In this document: positions 58,430 through 64,000 of the stretch, piece by piece
How positions within the stretch are numbered: position 1 is the first letter of the stretch
Layout of the letters: each line of letters starts with the position of its first letter
Assembly (NCBI RefSeq): GCF_937960835.1
Contig: NZ_CALGPC010000001.1
Location: forward strand, 62,001 to 126,000
Reading direction: 5' to 3'
DNA: 64,000 nucleotides
Source: an uncultured Ferrovibrio sp.
Lineage (GTDB): Bacteria; Pseudomonadota; Alphaproteobacteria; Ferrovibrionales; Ferrovibrionaceae
The notes under the pieces: generated by a model
What the model saw: only the letters and a program-made list of their open reading frames with translations
Told to the model about the DNA's origin: nothing
Databases searched by the model: none
Translations under genes and position numbers: made by a program

Positions 58430-59317
58430 ATGCGCCGTTTCTGGTCTTTGTTGCATATGGGGATTGCGATCCTCTGCCTCCCTGCCCTGCCCGCTGCCGC
58501 CCAACCGCATGAGGCGCAGCCGCAGGTGGCCCAGACCGTGCCTGTCGCGCCGCAGGATCAGGCGCCGATCAGCGAGCCGGTTCTGCAACTGCATTCTGGC
58601 CATCGCGCAAGCGACGAATGGCGCTTCAGCCTTGGCGTCGGCGGGCTTTATGCGCCGACCTATCTCGGATCGAACAATTACGATCTCGATCCGCTGCCGC
58701 TTATCGACATCCGCTATCGCGATCGCCTGTTTCTATCCACCCGCGATGGCCTAGGGATCAATCTGCTCTCCGGCAGCAACTGGCGCGCCGGCCCGGTGCT
58801 GAAATACCGCCGCGGCCGCGATCAGGATGACGATGCAGCGCTTCATGGACTGGGCGATGTCGATCCGGCCGGCGAGATCGGCGGCTTCGTGCATTACGAC
58901 CTGCGGCCCTTCACCATGGGCGCGGAAATCCGCCAGGGTTTCGGCGGCCACGATGGCGTGATCGGCGATCTGTTCTTTACCTGGACGACGCTGTTCAACG
59001 ACCGTACGCAGCTCAGCCTGGGTCCGAAGCTGTCGCTGGGCAGCCGCGATTTCACCGAAAGCTATTTCGGCATCGATGCCAATCAGGCGGCGCGCTCAGG
59101 CTATCAGCGTTACGAGGCAGACGGCGTGTTCGTCTCCTACGGCCTTGGCGCATCGCTCACCTATCAGCTCGGCGATGGCTGGGCGCTCGGCGGCTTTGCC
59201 GGCGTCGACCGCCTGGAAGGCGATGCAGCGGATTCGCCCATCGTCGATCAGGCCGGCTCGGCCACCCAGGGCCGCGTGGGCTTGAGCATTGGCTACAGTT
59301 TCGGCACCGGAAAATGA
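58430..59317 (+). CDS. MipA/OmpV-family outer-membrane protein
   Basis: 295 residues from ATG 58430, with AGGA 6 nt upstream (the ATG at 58382 is an alternative). Signal peptide LLHMGIAILCLPALPAAAQ. The mature protein shows alternating beta-strand pattern: WRFSLGVGGLYAPTYLGSNNYDLDPLPLID, LSLGPKLSLGSRDF, YGLGASLTYQLGDGWALGGF and the C-terminal GRVGLSIGYSFGTGK. It belongs to the MipA/OmpV family, which includes scaffolding proteins for murein synthesis in E. coli, but here is likely a generic outer-membrane barrel. Confidence 0.88.
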   Translation: MRRFWSLLHMGIAILCLPALPAAAQPHEAQPQVAQTVPVAPQDQAPISEPVLQLHSGHRASDEWRFSLGVGGLYAPTYLGSNNYDLDPLPLIDIRYRDRLFLSTRDGLGINLLSGSNWRAGPVLKYRRGRDQDDDAALHGLGDVDPAGEIGGFVHYDLRPFTMGAEIRQGFGGHDGVIGDLFFTWTTLFNDRTQLSLGPKLSLGSRDFTESYFGIDANQAARSGYQRYEADGVFVSYGLGASLTYQLGDGWALGGFAGVDRLEGDAADSPIVDQAGSATQGRVGLSIGYSFGTGK

Positions 59318-59335
59318 TCTAGCAAGCGCACCCGG

Positions 59336-60529
59336 TCAGGGCGCACCCAGTTCCGCCTGCACCAGATTGACCCAATAGGCGACGCCGGTCAGCGTGACTT
59401 CGTCGTTGAAGTCGTAATGCGGCGTATGCACGTAATGGCAGGAGCCGTCCTCGACGCTGCCGCCATTGCCAAGCAGGATATAGGCGCCGGGCTTCTTCTC
59501 CAGCATGAAGGCAAAATCCTCCGCGCCCGTGAGCGGCTCGGTCTCGCCATCCACCAGATCCGCGCCCACCGTGGCCTGCGCCGCCTTGATGGCGACGGCC
59601 GTCTGCTCGGGCGCATTGATCAGCGGCGGATAGCGCCGCAGGTAATCGTATTCGCCGGTGCAGCCATGGGCGGCGGCGATGCCCTGCACCAGTTCGCCCA
59701 GGCGGCGCTCCAGCAGATCACGATCGGCTGGCGTGTAGCTGCGCGCCGTGCCGCGAATGGTGACCTGCGACGGGATCACGTTGGGCGAACCAAAAGAGCC
59801 GGCGGCGACATGGCCGACGCTGACCACCGCCGCATGCTGCGGCGAGACATTGCGGCCGATGATGCTTTGCGTCGCCGTGATGAAGGCGGCAGAGGGCATC
59901 ACCGGATCGGTGCCCATATGCGGCATCGCGCCATGGCCGCCGGTGCCGCGGAAGATCGCCGTCCAGGTATCGGAGGCAGCCATCATCGGGCCCTGGCGGA
60001 TGGCGAACTTGCCGGCCGGAATGCCCGGCATGTTGTGCATGCCATAGACGGCATCGCAGGGAAACTTCTCAAACAGGCCTTCTTCGATCATCACCCGCGC
60101 GCCGCCTTCGCCCTCTTCCGCGGGCTGGAAGATGAAATGCAGCGTGCCGGCGAAATCGGGATTCTTCGCCAGATGCTTGGCGGCGCCGAGCAGCATGGTG
60201 GTGTGGCCATCATGGCCGCAGGCATGCATCTTGCCGTCATAGACGGAGCGATGCGCGAAGGTGTTCTTCTCCTGCAGGTTCAGCGCATCCATATCGGCGC
60301 GCAGCCCGATGGCGCGCTGCCCCGGCCGCTTGCCCTTCAGCGTGCCGACCACGCCGGTCTTGGCCAGGCCGCGATGGACGGCAATCCCCCATTCGGTGAG
60401 CTTGGCGGCGACGATGTCGGCCGTGCGGTTCTCCTCAAAAGCGGTTTCGGGATGGCGGTGGATGTCGTGGCGGATTGCCGTCAGTTCGTCGCGATAGGCA
60501 GCAAGCTCGCGCAGGAGGTCTTTGCTCAT
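59336..60529 (-). CDS. M20 family amidohydrolase (hippurate hydrolase-like)
   Basis: 397 residues, dinuclear metallo-peptidase family M20D. Zinc-ligand blocks DGKMHACGHDGHTTMLLGAA, FQPAEEGEGGARVMIEEG and MHNMPGIPAG; a lid/dimerisation domain follows (GTGGHGAMPHMGTDPV). The C-terminal CHYVHTPHYDFND supplies the last His ligand. It deacylates N-acyl amino acids or hippurate-like substrates. 48 bp separate it from the LysR gene on the same strand, so they may form an operon. Confidence 0.93.
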   Translation of the reverse strand: MSKDLLRELAAYRDELTAIRHDIHRHPETAFEENRTADIVAAKLTEWGIAVHRGLAKTGVVGTLKGKRPGQRAIGLRADMDALNLQEKNTFAHRSVYDGKMHACGHDGHTTMLLGAAKHLAKNPDFAGTLHFIFQPAEEGEGGARVMIEEGLFEKFPCDAVYGMHNMPGIPAGKFAIRQGPMMAASDTWTAIFRGTGGHGAMPHMGTDPVMPSAAFITATQSIIGRNVSPQHAAVVSVGHVAAGSFGSPNVIPSQVTIRGTARSYTPADRDLLERRLGELVQGIAAAHGCTGEYDYLRRYPPLINAPEQTAVAIKAAQATVGADLVDGETEPLTGAEDFAFMLEKKPGAYILLGNGGSVEDGSCHYVHTPHYDFNDEVTLTGVAYWVNLVQAELGAP

Positions 60530-60577
60530 GTCTGCTCTTCGTTTTGAGATCTGTAGGGAGGTTGCCTTACCTCAGCA

Positions 60578-61489
60578 TTATGCGCGGAGCTTGGCAAGGG
60601 CGGGCCGCGGCGCCGCGGCCACTTCGCCCTGCAGCAGCCGGCGTTCCCGTTCAAACAGCCCGACCAGGAAATCCATCACCGTGCGGATGCGCGGCGCGCG
60701 GCGCAGATCGGGATGCACCACCAGCCACATTTCGCGGTCAGTCGCGCTGGTTTCGCTCGGCACCCGGCGCAGCAGCGGATCGCGACTGCCAATGTAATGC
60801 GGCAGGACTGCGATCCCCATGCCGACCCGCGCCGCCTGATAAAGGCTGCCCATGTCGTTGGACACAAAGGCCAGCGGCTGTCCCTTCGCCTGCGCACGCA
60901 GAAAACCATGCAGGTCGAGATGGGCGAAGCGGTCGTTATAGCCGATATAGCTCCAGTCCTTCGGCTTGGTTTTCCGCAGATACGCGCGCGCACCATACAG
61001 ACCGAAGCCGATTGCGCCGATCCGCCTTGCCACCAGCCCGTCGCCGCCGGGCTTGATCATGCGCAGGGCGATATCCGCCTCGCGGCGGGCGAGATCGACG
61101 TTATGCACATCGCCAGACAGATCGATCTGGATATCGGGATGCGAGCGGCGCAGATCGATGAAATGCGGCGCCAGGAAATGGCTGGCCAGCAAGGGCGGCG
61201 CGCTGATGCGCACCTGTCCATGCAGGGTGACGGCGCCGCTGGCCTGGCGCTGCAGGGCCAGCGCCTCGGCCTCCATCCGCGCCGCCGTGGCCATCAGCTC
61301 CTCGCCTTCAGGCGTGAGCGCATAGCCGCGCGGCAGGCGGTCGAACAGCTTCAGCCCCAGGCGCTGCTCCAGCGCGGCGATGCGGCGCGCCACGGTGGAA
61401 TGGTCGACCTTCAGCCGCCGGGCCGCCGCCGACAGCGATGCCTGCCGGCCCAGTTCGAGAAAGACCCGGATATCGTCCCAGTCCATCAT
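60578..61489 (-). CDS. LysR-family transcriptional regulator
   Basis: 303 residues from ATG 61489. N-terminal winged HTH WDDIRVFLELGRQASLSAAARRLKVDHSTVARRIAALEQRLGLKLFDRLPRGYALT, then the substrate-binding domain (VRISAPPLLASHFLAPHFIDLRRSHPDIQIDLSGD). Divergent from an MFS transporter gene and followed by the M20 amidohydrolase, so either could be its target. A palindrome ATCGAA-GCAA-TTCGAT lies in the shared promoter region (61595-61610). Confidence 0.93.
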   Translation of the reverse strand: MMDWDDIRVFLELGRQASLSAAARRLKVDHSTVARRIAALEQRLGLKLFDRLPRGYALTPEGEELMATAARMEAEALALQRQASGAVTLHGQVRISAPPLLASHFLAPHFIDLRRSHPDIQIDLSGDVHNVDLARREADIALRMIKPGGDGLVARRIGAIGFGLYGARAYLRKTKPKDWSYIGYNDRFAHLDLHGFLRAQAKGQPLAFVSNDMGSLYQAARVGMGIAVLPHYIGSRDPLLRRVPSETSATDREMWLVVHPDLRRAPRIRTVMDFLVGLFERERRLLQGEVAAAPRPALAKLRA

Positions 61490-61594
61490 GGCAGCGATCC
61501 CCAGATAACGCAGCGCTCTGTGCAAATATACCCAGAGGCTGGGCGCAATTGCCATCTCCCCGGCGCCCGCCGGTTTCCTAATCTGAGGGCAAGA

Positions 61595-61610
61595 ATCGAA
61601 GCAATTCGAT
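61595..61610. promoter_or_regulatory. Palindrome in the LysR/MFS divergent promoter region
   Basis: ATCGAA / TTCGAT with a GCAA centre, 106 bp before the LysR start and 113 bp before the MFS start. Not a textbook T-N11-A site, so assignment to this LysR protein is tentative. Confidence 0.3.
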
Positions 61611-61722
61611 CCACTTGGCGGTCAAGCGCCGCATGAAGCCCGGACTGGACTTCGTCGCCGTCGCGCAGCATGATCTGCCCGCCCGAGACTGTAAAATAGC
61701 GATGTGAAACAGAGATAACGTC

Positions 61723-62988
61723 ATGTCCGCCTCCCAGGCCCGCATCCCCTTCCATCACCCATCCCTGAACATGACCCAGAGCGTGTCGATCCTGGCCGGC
61801 GCAGCCGTCATGCTGTCGCTTGCCATGGGCATGCGCCAGAGCCTTGGCCTGTTCATGCAGCCGATCACCAAGGATATCGGCATTTCGGCCGCCGATTTCG
61901 CCTTCGCGCTGGCGGTGCAGAACATCGTCTGGGGCATCGCGCAGCCGTTTTCCGGCGCGCTGGTCGACCGCTTCGGCACCCGCCTGATCGCCCTGTTCGG
62001 CGGCGTGATGTATGCCGGCGCCCTGATCCTGACCGCCTATGCGACGGCCGCCTGGATGGTGACCCTGGGCTCGGGCGTGATGATCGGCGTAGCTTTGGCC
62101 TGCACGACGTCGGGCATCGCCGCCAAGATCGCCGCCAAAGTCGTGCGCCCCGAGCGCCGCAGCCTCGCCTTCGGCCTGGTGTCGGCGGCAGGCTCCATCG
62201 GCACCTTCTTCGCCGCGCCGCTGGCGCAGGGCGTGATCCAGAGCAGCGGCTGGCAGATGGCGATGTTCGTCTTCGTCGGCCTTGCCGCGGCGATGCTGCC
62301 GGCGGCCCTGATGGGCGGCCGCGCCGATGCCGTGCCGATTGAATCTCATGGCAGCAACGAGACGATGCGCACGGCTTTGGGCGAAGCGGCCAGCCATGGC
62401 GGCTATATCATCATGGCCAGCGCCTTCTTCGTCTGCGGCCTGCAGCTTGTCTTCCTCACCACGCACCTGCCCACCTTCCTGGCCGATTGCGGTGCCGATC
62501 CGATGCTGAGCGCGCAGGCGCTGGCCGTCATCGGCGCGTTCAACGTCTTCGGCTCCTGGCTGTTCGGCTGGCTGGGCGACCGCTGGCACAAGCATTGGCT
62601 GCTGGGCATCATCTATCTGGTCCGCTCGGCCGCCATCGCGCTGTATTTCATGCTGCCGGTCAGCCAGTTCTCGACGCTGCTTTTTGCTGCCGTGATGGGC
62701 ACGCTGTGGCTGGGCGTCATTCCGCTGGTCAACGGCCTGGTGGCGCAGATCTTCGGCATCCGCTATCTGGCGACGCTGACCGGCATTGCCTTCTTCAGCC
62801 ATCAGGTCGGCAGCTTCCTCGGCGCCTGGGCCGGCGGCGTGATCTATGATGCGCTTGGCTCGTATACGCTGGCCTGGCAGTTGGCGGCGGCCATCGGCGC
62901 TGCAGCGGGCATCATGCAGTTGTTCATGAACACAACGCCGACCGAGCGCGTGCTGTCAGCCCAGCGCGAGGCTGTCGCGGCAGAATAA
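61723..62988 (+). CDS. Major facilitator superfamily transporter
   Basis: 421 residues and 12 predicted helices. The segment VDRFGTRLIALFGGVMYAGALIL follows the MFS A-motif position between helices 2 and 3; FGLVSAAGSIGTFFAAPLAQG is the helix 5 region. The family resembles oxalate/formate or monocarboxylate-type transporters (OFA/MCT), as FAFALAVQNIVWGIAQPFSG suggests. Substrate unknown. Divergent from the LysR regulator. Confidence 0.9.
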   Translation: MSASQARIPFHHPSLNMTQSVSILAGAAVMLSLAMGMRQSLGLFMQPITKDIGISAADFAFALAVQNIVWGIAQPFSGALVDRFGTRLIALFGGVMYAGALILTAYATAAWMVTLGSGVMIGVALACTTSGIAAKIAAKVVRPERRSLAFGLVSAAGSIGTFFAAPLAQGVIQSSGWQMAMFVFVGLAAAMLPAALMGGRADAVPIESHGSNETMRTALGEAASHGGYIIMASAFFVCGLQLVFLTTHLPTFLADCGADPMLSAQALAVIGAFNVFGSWLFGWLGDRWHKHWLLGIIYLVRSAAIALYFMLPVSQFSTLLFAAVMGTLWLGVIPLVNGLVAQIFGIRYLATLTGIAFFSHQVGSFLGAWAGGVIYDALGSYTLAWQLAAAIGAAAGIMQLFMNTTPTERVLSAQREAVAAE

Positions 62989-63010
62989 GAAACAGCAGAG
63001 CAAAAGAAGA

Positions 63011-63040
63011 AGGCGGCGGAGTTGTCTCCGCCGCCTTTTT
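63011..63040. terminator. Terminator between the MFS gene and the SGNH hydrolase gene
   Basis: GGCGGCGGAG / CTCCGCCGCC stem around TTGT (63012-63035), followed by TTTTTA on the plus strand and by a T/C-rich tail on the minus strand. Shared by two convergent genes. Confidence 0.85.
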
Positions 63041-63059
63041 ATTGGGCCGGTTCCGGTTA

Positions 63060-63905
63060 TCAGCGGCCGAGATACTGCTTCACGGTTTCGTCCGCGACCT
63101 TCTGCAGATGCGCGGCAATGTCGGCACCAAGCCCGGCATCGTATTTCAGGCCGACCGGCGACTGGTTGAACAGCGTCGCATAGGTCGTCGCAGCGGCCAG
63201 ATAAGTGCCGGCCAGGCTGGGATGCCGCTTGTCCGGCACATAAAGGTTGAGGTCGGGCCGCGCCGCGATGGAGCGCGCAAAGGCAAGGCCGGCCGGGATC
63301 ACCAGCGCATTGTTGTCGTTACCGGCCTTGGTATAGGCCTCGGCCAGCAACTCGGTCATCTCCGGCTTGTCCTGATAGGCCCAGGACATGAAGAAGACCG
63401 GCTTGGCGCCATGCTGGCGCACGGTATCGGCATGCTTCTTGGTATATTCCCAGAAGATCTTGCTGAGCGTCGGATGCACCGGGCATTGGCTGCAATCCAT
63501 CATCACGGCAGCTTCGAACAGCTTGTCGGTCGGCGGGTTGAACACGACCTCGTTGTCGCCGACGAAGGAATACTTGCCGATGCCGTCGGGCCGGAAATAC
63601 GAGGCGACGTCATGCCAGTCGAGGCCCGAGCCGCTGATCGTCACCGATGAGCCGCGGTATTTATGGCCCTTCAGGCCTTCGCTGACCATGCGGGCGATAT
63701 GCCCGTGCATGGAGTTGTTGTAGTAGAAAAAGCTGTTGCCGATATAGATGACGGATGCCGGCGCGGCGCCGAGATCCTTCACCGCCGGCTTGCTTTGTGC
63801 CCAAGCCCCTGCCGTCAAGGACATCGAGAACAGGATCGCGGCCGATAAGCCGGTCAGGATTCGGGACAGTGATACTCGAGACAGCGATATCCGGGACAGC
63901 GACAT
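63060..63905 (-). CDS. Secreted SGNH/GDSL-like hydrolase (DUF4886-type)
   Basis: 281 residues, good RBS (GGAGG) before ATG 63905. The N terminus is a threefold in-frame repeat of SLSRI/V, then a signal peptide (LTGLSAAILFSMSLTAGAWAQ). VIYIGNSFFYYNNSM matches the SGNH block I with Ser58 in GNS instead of GDS. PDKRHPSLAGTYLAA holds the Asp-x-x-His pair expected of block V. Between lies a segment with two close Cys (DCSQCP). A role as secreted esterase or carbohydrate-active hydrolase is inferred; no neighbour points to its substrate. Confidence 0.75.
   Translation of the reverse strand: MSLSRISLSRVSLSRILTGLSAAILFSMSLTAGAWAQSKPAVKDLGAAPASVIYIGNSFFYYNNSMHGHIARMVSEGLKGHKYRGSSVTISGSGLDWHDVASYFRPDGIGKYSFVGDNEVVFNPPTDKLFEAAVMMDCSQCPVHPTLSKIFWEYTKKHADTVRQHGAKPVFFMSWAYQDKPEMTELLAEAYTKAGNDNNALVIPAGLAFARSIAARPDLNLYVPDKRHPSLAGTYLAAATTYATLFNQSPVGLKYDAGLGADIAAHLQKVADETVKQYLGR
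63858..63902. repeat. Three tandem 15-bp units coding the protein N terminus
   Basis: GATTCGGGACAGTGA (63858-63872), TACTCGAGACAGCGA (63873-63887), TATCCGGGACAGCGA (63888-63902), read on the minus strand as SLSR(I/V) three times directly after the start Met. The unit length keeps the frame. Confidence 0.95.
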
Positions 63906-64000
63906 GGTTTCCTCCGATGTTTTTGTTTTCTGTCCCGAAACTCTAGGGCCGTCCTCATCGGGCGGTCAAAAAATATTGTCGCCTGTCCCGTAAGTGTCAC

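Noticed and set aside
61486..62802. Long minus-strand frame opposite the MFS gene
   Set aside because: Antisense shadow of the transporter; composition rich in His, Gln, Arg, Asp with no motif.

Overview
The window is 64 kb of GC-rich chromosome from an alphaproteobacterium. The gene order tsaB/rimI - mucR - fur - plsC - miaB - phoH - ybeY - corC - lnt - metK - trmB - rimP - nusA - ylxR - infB - rbfA - truB - rpsO - pnp, all on the minus strand, is a known alphaproteobacterial arrangement, and the MucR/Ros regulator points the same way. A Rhodospirillales-like organism is my guess; nothing here fixes the genus. I see no tRNA, rRNA or CRISPR array, and no complete insertion sequence.

Layout. 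1-2.2 kb: polar amino-acid ABC transporter; its first permease carries an in-frame stop. 2.2-4.1 kb: cell-wall hydrolase and dgt. 4.2-9.0 kb: an orphan membrane histidine kinase followed by a tripartite tricarboxylate transporter (tctCBA), then a candidate small RNA or structured 3' UTR. 9.3-11.7 kb: thioesterase, an MliC-domain protein and a solute-binding-like protein. 11.7-31.3 kb and 37.1-39.4 kb: the long translation, RNA-processing and envelope superoperon. It is interrupted by a cobalt-transport cassette (cbtA2-cbtB-cbtA, between trmB and rimP) and by an accessory block at 31.3-36.1 kb (gene-poor DNA, 2OG-Fe(II) oxygenase, polysaccharide pyruvyl transferase, FAD oxidoreductase) between miaB and plsC. 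39.5-48.3 kb: D-Ala-D-Ala dipeptidase, amino-acid oxidase plus ornithine-cyclodeaminase-like pair, lapA, ihfB, sppA, an EamA exporter, IalB, rlmN. 48.3-56.6 kb: nitrogen island. 56.8-58.2 kb: AbrB-like protein and a mobile mystery A/B (HTH plus Fic) module. 58.4-63.9 kb: MipA-like porin, M20 amidohydrolase, LysR regulator, MFS transporter, SGNH-type secreted hydrolase.

The most coherent system is cyanate use at 50.8-56.6 kb. A cynABD transporter and cyanase gene cynS lie behind an exact -24/-12 sigma-54 promoter. A divergent PAS-PAS-AAA+-Fis activator with an intact GAFTGA loop adjoins it, and three TACGA-N4-TCGTA palindromes lie at enhancer distance between them. A NIT-domain chemoreceptor follows downstream. 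This would be a dedicated enhancer-binding-protein circuit for cyanate, unlike the LysR-type CynR control known in E. coli.

A second theme is repeat content at gene borders: short tandem repeats (13-20 bp units, 2-7 copies) near starts and stops, plus REP-like palindromes whose stems differ by compensatory changes.
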